The notes: generated by a model from the sequence alone, not told the origin. DNA of 64,000 nt from JBICHN01 sp043101845 (GCA_043101845.1 JBICHN010000011.1:248001-312000); one strand, 5' to 3'; positions 33,713 through 42,275 are shown, counted from the first letter of the stretch. A program made the numbers and translations.

Positions 33713-35050
33713 ATGCTCAAGTACGCGATCATCATTCCGGAAGGCGCCGCCGATCGTCCGCTCGACGATCTTGACGGCCTCACGCCGCTGCAGTCCGCCA
33801 CGGCGCCGAACACCGATCGCCTCGCCCGCGCCGGTCGCGTGGGCGCCGCGTCGTTCGTTCCCCAGGGATTCGAGCCCGACGCCGATGTCGTGCTCGCCTC
33901 CCTCCTCGGCTACGACCCGACCATCGTTCATCCGCGTCGCGCCGCGTTCGAATCCGTCGCGGCGGGCGTCGAACTCGGCGCGAACGACTGGGCGCTTGCC
34001 GTGTCGCTCGTCACGCTCGACCGCGAAGAGCGCCTGCTCGATCACACCGCGGGCGGCCTCGGTCTCGCGGAGACCGAAGCGCTCCTTCGCGCCTTGGCCG
34101 CGCGCCTCGCCGAGGCGACGCCGCACGAGGCGGCGGGGCTCGAGTTCATCCCGCTCGCCGGCCATCGCGCGCTGCTCGTCGACCGCTCCGGCCGCGACTG
34201 GTCCGGCGTCGAGACCGAGCCGCCGTGGCGCGCCCTCGGTCAGCCGATCGCGAAGCGAAGACCGCGCGGCGGCGACGAGGGGGCCGCGCTGCTCAACGAT
34301 CTCATGCGCCTCGGGCGCGAAGTCTTCGCCGGACACGAGGTGAACCGCACGCGCGCCGAACTCGGCGAACGCGAGGCGACCCTCCCCTGGTTCTGGGGTG
34401 AGGCGCAGCCCATCACGCTCGACCCGCTCGCCGGCCGCGTGCGCCACCAGCGCGTCGCGCTGCTGACCGACTCCGATCTCATGCTCGGCCTCGCTCAGGC
34501 CGCGGGGATTGAGCACGCGTTCCGCCTGCCCGAGCCGGGCGGCCCGCTCGAGGTCGATCCGCGGATGATCGGCGACGCGGCGGTCGAGCTGTTGACGAAC
34601 GACGACGACGCGTTCGACCTCGTCATCGCGCACCACTCCGGCCCGGCGCGCGCCGCGCTCGCGAACGACTTCGCCGGCAAGGTCGCCGCGATCGAGGCGA
34701 TCGATGCGCATGTCGTCAGCCCCGTCGCCGACGCGCTCGAAGCGCGGGCCGAACGGGGCCGCGGTAGGGAGGGCGCCGCGAATCGCGACGAGGACGCCGA
34801 TCCCGAGGCTGACCCCGACGCGGGAACCGGTCGCTGGCGCCTGCTCATCGCGCCGGCGGTCGCGGTCGATACCGACGCGCGGCGGCCGACCTCGGCGCCC
34901 GCCCCGTTCCTCATCGCCGGCCACCGCATCGCGAGCGTCCTCCGCTTCGGCGCGCTCACCGAATCTGAAGCCGACGAGAGCGACCTCCACATCCCGACCG
35001 GCCACGACCTCCTCGAATACTTCCTCTTCAGCGGCGGCGTCGGCCGGTAG
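33713..35050 (+). CDS. ApgM-like phosphoglycerate mutase homologue lacking catalytic residues
   Basis: The protein has 445 residues. The fold markers of archaeal-type cofactor-independent phosphoglycerate mutase (alkaline phosphatase superfamily) are clear: TPLQSATAPNTDRLARAGRVG, SLLGYDP, FAGKVAAIEAIDAHVVSPV and APFLIAG. The metal and nucleophile positions are altered. IPEG stands for I-x-D-G, PDAD for the P-G-S-D nucleophile serine, and GPARAALAND for the P-D-E-A-G-H-D site. PAVAV stands for the G/A-D-H motif, and PT for the H-[ST] site. An acidic insertion (DEDADPEADPDAG) lies near residue 360. It is therefore probably not a mutase; a binding or regulatory role is inferred. Confidence 0.8.
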   Translation: MLKYAIIIPEGAADRPLDDLDGLTPLQSATAPNTDRLARAGRVGAASFVPQGFEPDADVVLASLLGYDPTIVHPRRAAFESVAAGVELGANDWALAVSLVTLDREERLLDHTAGGLGLAETEALLRALAARLAEATPHEAAGLEFIPLAGHRALLVDRSGRDWSGVETEPPWRALGQPIAKRRPRGGDEGAALLNDLMRLGREVFAGHEVNRTRAELGEREATLPWFWGEAQPITLDPLAGRVRHQRVALLTDSDLMLGLAQAAGIEHAFRLPEPGGPLEVDPRMIGDAAVELLTNDDDAFDLVIAHHSGPARAALANDFAGKVAAIEAIDAHVVSPVADALEARAERGRGREGAANRDEDADPEADPDAGTGRWRLLIAPAVAVDTDARRPTSAPAPFLIAGHRIASVLRFGALTESEADESDLHIPTGHDLLEYFLFSGGVGR

Positions 35051-35071
35051 GGGCCCGCCGGCGGCGGGGGG

Positions 35072-35203
35072 ATCACCACAGAGGCGCAGAGACACAGAGA
35101 AGAGGTAGTGAATGGATGAACGAGGTGTTGGAAACGACGGAATCGTCCTCAAGCCGGACTGGAGCGCCGACAAGCCCGGCGCCGTCGAGCGGAGGTCCGG
35201 TTT
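35072..35203. repeat. Repeat F copy 1
   Basis: The ~130-bp unit starts ATCACCACAGAGGCGCAGAG. It continues through GAGGTGTTGGAAACGACGGAATCGTCC and ends GCGGAGGTCCGGTT. Confidence 0.75.
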
Positions 35204-35220
35204 CTGCGTCACGGGAATCC

Positions 35221-35355
35221 GGAATCACCACAGAGTCACAGAGGCGCAGAGAAGAGGTGGAGAAAGAGTGGGAGAGGTGTTGGAGACGACGGAATCGTCC
35301 TCAAGCCGGACTGGAGCGCCGACAAGCCCCGCGCCGTCGAGCGGAGGTCCGGTTC
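35221..35355. repeat. Repeat F copy 2
   Basis: This is a tandem copy of F1, 18 bp later (GGAATCACCACAGAGTCACAG ... GGAGGTCCGGTTC). Confidence 0.75.
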
Positions 35356-35392
35356 AGGGCGCACGAACCGGCCCCGGACGATCGAACGCAGA

Positions 35393-35455
35393 TCTGAGAT
35401 TTCAAATCTCAAATCTCGGATTTCAGATTTCAAATTTCAGATTTCCAATCTCGGA
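35393..35455. repeat. AAATCTCAAATCT low-complexity tract
   Basis: An AT-rich tract of 6-8 bp units (AGATTTCAAATCTC) follows the F pair. Similar tracts occur at 39467-39536, 53940-53970, 60105-60137, 62383-62412 and 62546-62573. Confidence 0.8.
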
Positions 35456-35493
35456 TTCTCTACGCATTCAAACTTCACCGACCTACCCAGCCC

Positions 35494-35571
35494 CGTGTGC
35501 CACTGCCGTGCCGGCAGTGCGAAACGGCGAACGGCGCGCGGGACTCCGATCGCCCACCTCGTCACGCCGCT
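35494..35571. repeat. Repeat C copy 3 (truncated by B copy 3)
   Basis: It starts CGTGTGCCACTGCCGTGCCGGCAGTG and runs on until repeat B3 begins at 35574. The second hairpin of the C element is missing. Confidence 0.7.
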
Positions 35572-35573
35572 CG

Positions 35574-35678
35574 TAGGTTCGGCTACTGCCGAACGGTTGG
35601 GCGTTCGATCACTCGTCGACGATTCGGTCGCGCGTTGATCCCGCGTACCCCCAGCCGTCAGGCAGTAGCCTGACCTAC
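35574..35678. repeat. Repeat B copy 3
   Basis: The element runs TAGGTTCGGCTACTGCCGAACGGTTGGGC ... CAGCCGTCAGGCAGTAGCCTGACCTA. Its ends match repeat B copy 2 at RAYT-1, 25 kb away, but in the other orientation. Confidence 0.85.
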
Positions 35679-35685
35679 CCAACCC

Positions 35686-35803
35686 CGTGTGCCACTGCCG
35701 TTCCGGCAGTGCGAAACGGCGGACGGCGCACGAGTCAACGATCGCCCACCTCGTCGCTCATGTCCCCGTTCCATTCCCGCACGGCCTGGAAGGCCGTGGC
35801 ACT
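35686..35803. repeat. Repeat C copy 4
   Basis: The element runs CGTGTGCCACTGCCGTTCCGGCAGTG ... GCACGGCCTGGAAGGCCGTGGCAC, a full copy between B3 and B4. Confidence 0.82.
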
Positions 35804-35805
35804 CG

Positions 35806-35910
35806 TAGGTTCGGCTCTTGCCGAACGGTTGGGCGTTCGATCACTCGTCGACGATTCGGACGCGCGTTGATCCCGCGTACCCCCAACCGTCAGGCGCCAG
35901 CCTGACCTAC
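35806..35910. repeat. Repeat B copy 4
   Basis: It is nearly identical to B3, including the unpaired middle (GATCACTCGTCGACGATTCGG). This implies recent duplication of the B-C unit. Confidence 0.85.
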
Positions 35911-36455
35911 CCGGACGAGCACATCACGGCTGAAGTCGAAACCTCTATTGATTCCCGTTGGAACGAGCGATTGTTCATCGCGGGCCTCGACGAGGAATTC
36001 GGCGCGCATCGAAAAACCCGCGGGCCTCTGTGTGCGCCGCCCCTTCGTCGACCGCGTTCACGACCCGCGAGGCCGCCTCGCCGCTCGCGAAGACAGTTGC
36101 GCCGGCGCGCGCCGAATCGTCCGCACGCGCGCCCGCAAATTGCGCCATTCGTGGCCAAAATGGGACAAAACGGACCAAAGTGCGCCATTCGGCGCCAAAG
36201 TGCGCCAAACGAGCACTTTTCGCGCACCAAACGCGACGCTCCGTGCGCACGAACGCGCGCCCGTGCGCACAGGATCCCGACCGGAGATGAAGAACCCCCG
36301 CGCAGCGCCTCGAATCGACCCTGGCACTCGCGCCGAAACCGTCCCGCGTTGAAACGCGTGCGCACGAATCTGTCCTCGAGCGCCGTTCCGCCGTGCGCCT
36401 CGGTGTGCGGTGGTTGGATGGTCGAAAAAGGGGCGCCGCTCGCTCGTTCGCGCCC

Positions 36456-36851
36456 TCACTCCCGCTCCGTCTCGCAGTTCCAGCAGACGGCGAAGCTGCC
36501 CTCGATCTCCTCGCCGCACGAGGCGCACACCCACGGGTCGGGGTCGGGCTGAAAGGCGCGGCCGCACTCGGGGCAGCGGAGCGAGCGGTTTCCGGTGAGG
36601 TCGTAGCCGCAGTCCGGACAGCGGCCGGGCGCGATCTCGTCGATCAACTCGTCGATGATCGCCCGCGCCTCGTCCTCATCCTCCCGCGCCACGAGAATCG
36701 ACGCCCGCGCCTGCGGCAGGCCGAAGCCGCCGAGCACCGTCGCCGCGGCCTCATCCTGAATGACCGACGGAATCTCCGCCGAGGCCAGGATCGAGATGAT
36801 CAACTGGCCCTCCCACGGCGCCCGACATCGATATACGCGGACGAGCCCCAT
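36456..36851 (-). CDS. DUF2007-like protein with zinc ribbons
   Basis: The protein has 131 residues. The N-terminal half (VRVYRCRAPWEGQLIISILASAEIP ... ASILVAREDEDEARAIIDEL) is the DUF2007 'putative signal transducing protein' fold. The C-terminal half holds two zinc ribbons (CPDCGYDLTGNRSLRCPECG and CASCGEEIEGSFAVCWNC). It is soluble, of unknown function. It is last in a same-strand series pyrB, DUF3179, DUF2007. Confidence 0.75.
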   Translation of the reverse strand: MGLVRVYRCRAPWEGQLIISILASAEIPSVIQDEAAATVLGGFGLPQARASILVAREDEDEARAIIDELIDEIAPGRCPDCGYDLTGNRSLRCPECGRAFQPDPDPWVCASCGEEIEGSFAVCWNCETERE

Positions 36852-36911
36852 CGCGCGACGATCCTCTCTCTCGTAACCCTCACTCTCGCGAGTCGCTCAA
36901 TTCTCGCGCGC

Positions 36912-37946
36912 TCAGCCGCCGCCGTCCCCGTCCGCGTCGCCGTCGCCGTCCTCCGCCGCCGCAACATCCGGCAGCGCCGCGACCGGATCGCCCCAGCGCG
37001 CGGGCGCCGACTCCACCGGCGTCTCCGCGTCGTACGCGATCGGCTCGCCGAGTTCGGCGGCCACCCAGTCCTGAGTTTCCCACTCGACCGGACGCGGGTA
37101 GAACTGGCCGCGCTGGAGCACCTTCGCGTCGGGGAAGCGGGCGATCGCCTCGCCCCAGGTCGCGTGGTACCACGGCGCGCCGGTGAACCGGCGCATCGGC
37201 AGGCCGCGCAGCGGCCCCGCGATCGCGCGGCCCATCGCCGGCCACCACAGGCTCTCCGTGTCGCGATCCCAGATGAGCAGGGCCGTCATCTCCTCGAGCA
37301 CGCCGATCTCGACATACGCGAACCCCGCGAAGCCGAAGGTGAGCGTCCGGTCCTCCGCATAGGAGCGCTCGTACACCGTCAGGATGTTGTTCATGAGGTC
37401 GTGATACACGAGCACCGGCGTCTCGCCGACACGATCGTTCACCATGCGGTACTCGATGAGCGGCACGGGATAGATCCGCGGCCCGTCGGGCGCGTCGAGC
37501 ACGAGCGTGAAGTCGCCCTCGTCGAGAATGAGCTCGCCGTCCTCGTTCATCCACGACGCCGCGTCTTCGATCGTCGTGAACTGCGGCTCCCAGATTCCGA
37601 GCCACGCCTCGCGTCCGAAGCCGTACTCGAGCCCGCCCGCTTCGAGCTCGACCCAGTTCGTGATGTCGAAGTCCATCGCGTCGTCGTCGCCGCCGTGCAG
37701 GTAGCGCCGGCCGTCGCGCTCGATCGGGTCGGCCGTGCCCGGCTCATCGTTCGCCGGGGTCGGCGTCGGAGCGGGCGACGACTTGAAGACGCCGGTGACC
37801 ATGTCGCGGTAGCGCTGTGAGCCGATCGCGAGCACGATGTTGAGAAGCAGGAGCGCGAAGAGCGCGATGACGAGCGCCTTCGACATGGCGCCGCGATGGT
37901 GGCGAACACGGCGCGACGGATGAGCAGGCCGGGACGACGGACGCAT
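36912..37946 (-). CDS. DUF3179 domain protein, membrane-anchored
   Basis: The protein has 344 residues. A basic N-terminus and one hydrophobic anchor (ALVIALFALLLLNIVLAIG) are followed by a Pro/Thr-rich linker and the DUF3179 domain (YPVPLIEYRMVNDRVGETPVLVYHDLMNN, TLTFGFAGFAYV, WWPAMGRAIAGPLRGL). A Gly/Asp-rich tail ends it. The domain is frequent in planctomycetes and marine bacteria, with no known activity. The start is chosen at ATG 37946 because AAGGAG lies eight bases upstream; ATG 37886 would place the anchor at the very N-terminus. Confidence 0.82.
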   Translation of the reverse strand: MRPSSRPAHPSRRVRHHRGAMSKALVIALFALLLLNIVLAIGSQRYRDMVTGVFKSSPAPTPTPANDEPGTADPIERDGRRYLHGGDDDAMDFDITNWVELEAGGLEYGFGREAWLGIWEPQFTTIEDAASWMNEDGELILDEGDFTLVLDAPDGPRIYPVPLIEYRMVNDRVGETPVLVYHDLMNNILTVYERSYAEDRTLTFGFAGFAYVEIGVLEEMTALLIWDRDTESLWWPAMGRAIAGPLRGLPMRRFTGAPWYHATWGEAIARFPDAKVLQRGQFYPRPVEWETQDWVAAELGEPIAYDAETPVESAPARWGDPVAALPDVAAAEDGDGDADGDGGG

Positions 37947-38041
37947 CGAACGAACTCCTTCTTCAGTGTGACGGCTGCGGACAGACTCGCGAATCATTGG
38001 CGCCGAACCGGCGCGCCGCCGACCCGATCGTCGACGGACGA

Positions 38042-39070
38042 TCAGGGATCGAGGTCGCTGATCTTCTTCGGGCGGAACCACGGCGCCTCGCGCGACTCCT
38101 TCTCGATCTCATCGACCACGCCGAGGACCAGGGCGAACAGCGCCATGCGCACCGGCACGCCGTTCTCCGCCTGACGAAAGACCGCGAGGTTCGGCAGGGC
38201 GTTGAGGTCCGCGTCGAGCTCGTTCGCCTCGGGCCGGCTGTCACGCGGCAGGGGATGCATGATCACGGCGCCCGTTCGCGCCGACCGCTCGAACCGCTCG
38301 CGGGTCAGCGAGTAACGCCCGCGGTACTGATCGCTGTCCTCGGAGTTCTTGAACCGCTCCTGCTGCGTGCGGGTCGAGTAGATGACCTCGGCGTCGGCGA
38401 TCCCCGCGTCGAGATTGTCGGTCACGCGCACCGTGTGGCCGCGCTCGCGCGCCCGCTCGATGACCGTGTCGGGCATGCCGAGATCCGGATGCGAGACGAA
38501 GGTGAACTCGACCCGGCGGAAGAGTGCGAGGAGTTTCGTGAGCGAATGCACCGTGCGCCCGTACTTGAGGTCGCCGACCATCGCGATCTTCAAGCCGTCG
38601 AGTTCCTTGAGCGAGCGCCCGGTCTCCTTGTGAATCGTGTAGAGGTCGAGCAGCGCCTGGGTCGGGTGTTCGCCCGGCCCGTCGCCGCCGTTCAGGACGG
38701 GCACATTCGTCGCCTCGGCGAACTCGCTCACGGCGCCCTTCTTCGGATGGCGGATGACGATGACATCGGCGTAGCCGCTCACGACGCGGCTCATGTCGAG
38801 AATCGATTCGCCCTTCGTAAGCGAGGAATCCTGCACGCCGGTCGTGTCGCGCACGGCGCCGCCGAGCCGGTTGAACGCGACGCCGAAACTGATCCGCGTG
38901 CGCGTGCTCGGCTCGAAGAAGAGGTTGGCGAGCACGGCGCCCTCGAGGACGCGCGTGACGCGCCGGCCGCGGGCGAACGGCTCCATCCGCCGGGCCACCT
39001 CGATGATCGGATAGAGGTCGCCGCGCTCGAACTGATCGACGGAGAGGATGTGCGAACCGGTGAAGTCCAT
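38042..39070 (-). CDS. pyrB: Aspartate carbamoyltransferase catalytic chain
   Basis: It carries out the second step of pyrimidine synthesis. The 342-residue protein has the carbamoyl-phosphate motif FEPSTRTRISF, the SLTKGES loop, GDGPGEHPTQALLDLYT and MHPLPRDSRPEAN. A TACAAT element lies 11 bases before ATG 39070. No pyrI or pyrC is adjacent. The upstream flank is the F-repeat pair. Confidence 0.95.
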   Translation of the reverse strand: MDFTGSHILSVDQFERGDLYPIIEVARRMEPFARGRRVTRVLEGAVLANLFFEPSTRTRISFGVAFNRLGGAVRDTTGVQDSSLTKGESILDMSRVVSGYADVIVIRHPKKGAVSEFAEATNVPVLNGGDGPGEHPTQALLDLYTIHKETGRSLKELDGLKIAMVGDLKYGRTVHSLTKLLALFRRVEFTFVSHPDLGMPDTVIERARERGHTVRVTDNLDAGIADAEVIYSTRTQQERFKNSEDSDQYRGRYSLTRERFERSARTGAVIMHPLPRDSRPEANELDADLNALPNLAVFRQAENGVPVRMALFALVLGVVDEIEKESREAPWFRPKKISDLDP

Positions 39071-39130
39071 GCGCGTCGCGGATTGTAGCGGAGGAGTGGA
39101 AATGGAGAAGTGGACGGCGGGGCGGGGGAG

Positions 39131-39274
39131 CGGAATCACCACAGAGTCACAGAGGCGCAGAGGCACAGAGAAGAGGTGGAGAAAGAGTGGCAGAGGTGAT
39201 GGAAACGAATTCATCGTCCACAAGCCGGACTGGAGCGCCGACAAGCCCCGCGCCGTCGAGCGGAGGTCCGGTTC
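39131..39274. repeat. Repeat F copy 3
   Basis: It is the same unit as F1/F2 (CACCACAGAGTCACAGAGGCGCAGAGG ... CGGAGGTCCGGTTC). Confidence 0.75.
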
Positions 39275-39291
39275 GGGGGGTCACGGAGATC

Positions 39292-39426
39292 CGGAATCAC
39301 CACAGAGTCACAGAGGCGCAGAGAAGAGCTGGAGAAAGAGTGGGAGAGGTGTTGGAATCGCCGGAATCGTCCACAAGCCGGACTGGAGCGCCGACACGCC
39401 CGCGCCGTCGAGCGGAGGTCCGGTTC
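39292..39426. repeat. Repeat F copy 4
   Basis: It is in tandem with F3 after 17 bp, with the same end (GGAGGTCCGGTTC). An AAATCTC tract follows at 39467-39536, mirroring the order at 35 kb. Confidence 0.75.
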
Positions 39427-39738
39427 AGGCGCACGAATCAGCGCACCACGATCAAGTACAGTTCCGGGATCTCAAATCTCAAATCTCAAATCTCAAATCT
39501 CAAATCTCAAATCTCAGATCTCAGATTTCAGATCTCAGCCCCGAAAGCCGTGGCACACATACAACCGCCGCCCCGCCGGGCCCCGCCTCCGCCTCGATCG
39601 CTTCCGATAACCGCCGCGCCATACCGCCTGACGCTGGAATCGCCCTTCCGCTTCGCCGATACCTTTCCTAGACTGACTGGCCGGCCGCGGCGGACATCCG
39701 GCGAACGCCGGCCCGCCCCGCCGCGTACCGAAACGAAC

Positions 39739-40272
39739 ATGACCCGACGCGAAACGCACAACCCCGGCTCGTTCTTCGGCGTCGCCCGCACGCTCGCGCT
39801 CGTCGCGCTCTGCGCGAACGCGATCGTCGCGTCGGTCGGCGGCGCCCTGTGCTATCGCGTCACGCTCGCGTCCATCGGCGCCTTCGCGGGCGACTGCGTC
39901 CCCGTCTGCTGCGACGACGAGCCGGTCGACGCCGCCGCGCTCGCATACGACGACGACCATGATGAGGACGACGACGAGAACCGTCCGTTGGTCCTCGACC
40001 TGCTTGCTCTGCTCCCTGTCGATGATCTCGGCGGCGACGGCGACGACTGCTGCTGGTCCCGCAGCGCGGCCGAATCGACGACCACCGCGTTGACGCTCGA
40101 TCGATCGGGCGCCGCCGCCGATGACGCGTCGATTACTCTCGCGCCGGCGCCGATCGGCGCCGCGTCGATCGCGTCCCTCGCCCTGAGCCGCGCCGCGATC
40201 CGCGCCGGCCAGAGCGCGCAGCCGCCGCCCGACTTCGTGGCGTCGCGGCGCTCGACCATCCTGCTCGTCTAG
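39739..40272 (+). CDS. Exported Cys- and Asp-rich protein, first gene of the efflux cluster
   Basis: The protein has 177 residues. A signal or anchor helix (ARTLALVALCANAIVASVGG) is followed by Cys-rich GDCVPVCCDDE, an acidic DDDHDEDDDENRP stretch and DDCCWSRS. No known domain is recognised. Small exported proteins of this type are often first in planctomycete heavy-metal efflux operons, and the Cys, His and Asp clusters suggest metal binding. It lies 175 bp before the outer-membrane factor gene. The role is inferred from context. Confidence 0.6.
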   Translation: MTRRETHNPGSFFGVARTLALVALCANAIVASVGGALCYRVTLASIGAFAGDCVPVCCDDEPVDAAALAYDDDHDEDDDENRPLVLDLLALLPVDDLGGDGDDCCWSRSAAESTTTALTLDRSGAAADDASITLAPAPIGAASIASLALSRAAIRAGQSAQPPPDFVASRRSTILLV

Positions 40273-40446
40273 CTCCCCAACCATCTCCGCCGCTTGACGC
40301 GTGCGCGCCATCGCCGCCGTTGCGCTTTCCCGAGTGCCGCTCCGGCCGCGCCTTCGCGTCTTCTCGACTGTTCCGGCCGATGGCCCCGTCGCGGGGAGCG
40401 ATTTGTGTTTCGAAGACCATCTACAGCGATCTCCTCTCGAACCGTC

Positions 40447-41865
40447 ATGATGACGATGGCGCTCGCGTCGCTCACCATCGGCGCGAGCTGCGCGCGGAAT
40501 AACCCCGAAGCGTCGCGCGTGCTCGACGATCTCCGCGCCCGCGGCCTCATCAGCGACGCCGACTACACCGGCTCCTCGGCGACCGCCGACCCGTCGCCCG
40601 CCCGTGACCTCGAAGCCCCGAACGATCCGCGCGTCGACGCGCTCCCCGCCGACGGCCCGCTCGACCTCGCAGCCCTCTTCGCCGCGGCCGACCGCGCGAA
40701 CCCGCGCCTCGCCGCCGCCCGCGCCGCGGTCGGCGAAGCCGGCGGCCGCGCATGGCAGGCGGCGCTCGCGCCGAACCCGACCGTCGAACTCGAAGTCGAG
40801 AACGCGCGGCTCAAGGACGGCGGACTCGGCGATGTTGAAACGACGATCGGCGTCGCCCAGCCGATTCGATCCGCCGACCGTCGCCGCGCCGCCGCCGCGG
40901 AAGGCCGCTCGCGCATGACCGCGGAGGAGCATGCGTTCGACGCGACCCGCCGCGCGATCCACGCCGACATCCTCCGCGCCCTCGTCGAATACGCCTACGC
41001 CGACGCCGCGGCCCGCCGGCACGAGAACCTGCTCGACTTCGCCGGCCGCACGCTCGAACTCGCCGAGGGCCGCTTCGAACGCCGCGCGGCGCCGGAGTCC
41101 GATGTCATCCGCGCCCGCGTCGAATCGAACGAACTCGAACTTGGCGCCGAGGAGCAGCGCGGCCTCGGCGCCGCGTCGCTCGCGCGTCTCGAAACACTCC
41201 TCGGCGGGACGACGATCGATCCGACGCGCCTCGACCTCGAGTTCGCGCACGCCCTCGCCGCGTTCACCCCGCCGGCTCTCGACGAGATCAAGCAGGACCT
41301 GAGCGACGAGCACCCGGCGCTCCAGGCCGCCCGAGCGCAGATCGAAGTCGCCGAGGCGACGCTCGAACTCGAACGCGAGCGCCGCGCCGACGACCCGACG
41401 ATCCGCGCCGGCCTCGGCTACGCGCACGGCGACGATGACCTCTTCCTCGAAGCCGGCGTCGGCGTGCCCTGGCCGCTCTACGACCGCAACCAGGGCGCCG
41501 TCCTCGCGGCGCGCTTTGCGGTCATCCGCGCCCGCCGCGAAGCCGACGCGGTCGCGAACGAACTCCTCGGCGACCTCGCCGCGTCGTACGAACTCTGGCG
41601 CTCGACCGCGCGGCGGCTCGACGCCTTCGAAGCGCAGATCCTCGAACCCGCGCTCCGCTCCTACGAGCAGACCCGCGCCGGATACGAAGCGGGCAAGCTC
41701 GCGTTCGTCGATTTGCTCGACGCCCAGCGCACGCTCGCCCGCGCCGAACTCACGCACCTGTCCCTCGAGCGCGCCGTCGCGCTCGCCGTCACCGACATCC
41801 TCGCCGCGCTCGGCCCCGGGCGCGCGCTACTCGAAGAACCACCAGCACCGGGAGAAACACCGTGA
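40447..41865 (+). CDS. Outer-membrane efflux factor (CzcC/CusC-like, TolC family)
   Basis: The protein has ~472 residues. The signal with lipobox-like LTIGASC predicts a lipid-anchored outer-membrane protein. Two OEP repeats with long coiled coils follow: NPRLAAARAAVGEAGGRAWQAALAPNPTVELEVENAR and HPALQAARAQIEVAEATLELERERR. The LLDAQRTLARAELTHLSLERA helix comes at the end. ATG 40447 is chosen; the longer reading from TTG 40294 precedes the signal. The stop overlaps the next start (GTGA). It is part of a tripartite RND metal-efflux system. Confidence 0.88.
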   Translation: MMTMALASLTIGASCARNNPEASRVLDDLRARGLISDADYTGSSATADPSPARDLEAPNDPRVDALPADGPLDLAALFAAADRANPRLAAARAAVGEAGGRAWQAALAPNPTVELEVENARLKDGGLGDVETTIGVAQPIRSADRRRAAAAEGRSRMTAEEHAFDATRRAIHADILRALVEYAYADAAARRHENLLDFAGRTLELAEGRFERRAAPESDVIRARVESNELELGAEEQRGLGAASLARLETLLGGTTIDPTRLDLEFAHALAAFTPPALDEIKQDLSDEHPALQAARAQIEVAEATLELERERRADDPTIRAGLGYAHGDDDLFLEAGVGVPWPLYDRNQGAVLAARFAVIRARREADAVANELLGDLAASYELWRSTARRLDAFEAQILEPALRSYEQTRAGYEAGKLAFVDLLDAQRTLARAELTHLSLERAVALAVTDILAALGPGRALLEEPPAPGETP

Positions 41866-42275
41866 AATCACTTCTTGGCGCCGTCATCGTCTTCGTCCTC
41901 CTCGCCGCCGGCATGGTCGTGGGATGGTTCATGCTCCGCACGACCCCCGCGCCCGCGCCGAACCCGACCGCCCCCGCGACGACCGCCGCGAACACCGGCG
42001 AAAATGCGACCGAAGCGCACGGCAGCTTCCCCGCGATCCCCGCCGGCGCGACGCTCTGCGAACCACACCGCATCCCCGAACTCGTCTGCTCATTCTGTGA
42101 TTCGTCAAAGGTCGAGGAGTTCGGATTCTGCGCCGGTCACGAGGTGCCCGAAGCCCACTGCACGCGCTGCCACCCGATCCTCATCGCCGCCTTCAAGGCC
42201 GAGGGCGACTGGTGCGCCGAGCACGAACTCCCCGAATCGCAGTGCACGATCTGCAACCCGTCGCCCGAGGGGTGA
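41862..42275 (+). CDS. Membrane-anchored Cys/His-rich metal-binding protein, three C-x2-H repeats
   Basis: The protein has 137 residues. One N-terminal helix (LLGAVIVFVLLAAGMVVGWFML) anchors it. The periplasmic part has three repeats of C-x2-H-x2-P-E-x2-C-x2-C (CEPHRIPELVCSFC, CAGHEVPEAHCTRC, CAEHELPESQCTIC). Such Cys/His modules occur at the N-terminus of some RND metal-efflux adaptors; here the module is a separate protein. The GTG start overlaps the OEP stop by 4 bases, so translation is coupled. It may deliver metal ions to the adaptor and pump. Confidence 0.75.
   Translation: MKSLLGAVIVFVLLAAGMVVGWFMLRTTPAPAPNPTAPATTAANTGENATEAHGSFPAIPAGATLCEPHRIPELVCSFCDSSKVEEFGFCAGHEVPEAHCTRCHPILIAAFKAEGDWCAEHELPESQCTICNPSPEG

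Larger units (their letters stand above)
35051..36455. other. 1.4-kb gene-free repeat mosaic
   Basis: No ORF with family character is seen. From left to right it holds two F-type tandem units (35072-35355), a GATTTGAGATTT tract (35393-35455), then repeats C3, B3, C4 and B4 (35494-35910). After that comes non-repeat DNA (35911-36400) with a patch of short GTGCGCCA/TGCGCCATTCG repeats (36143-36210). Confidence 0.7.
39071..39738. other. Repeat-rich stretch between pyrB and the metal-efflux operon
   Basis: No gene is seen. It contains F copies 3 and 4 and an AAATCTC tract, then ~200 bp of non-repeat DNA that should hold the promoter of the efflux operon. Confidence 0.6.

Noticed and set aside
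31858..33813. N-terminal extension of the tsaD ORF to ~1000 residues
   Set aside because: It is antisense to the C25 peptidase gene, of Arg/Glu/Val-rich shadow composition. TsaD homology starts at 31857.
35112..35576. ORFs across the F and C repeats
   Set aside because: They consist of repeat DNA with near-identical translations at each copy. There are no start signals.
39535..41757. 740-codon minus-strand ORF
   Set aside because: It is antisense to the efflux genes; high GC keeps the frame open. It has no domain and Arg/Gly/Glu-rich shadow composition.
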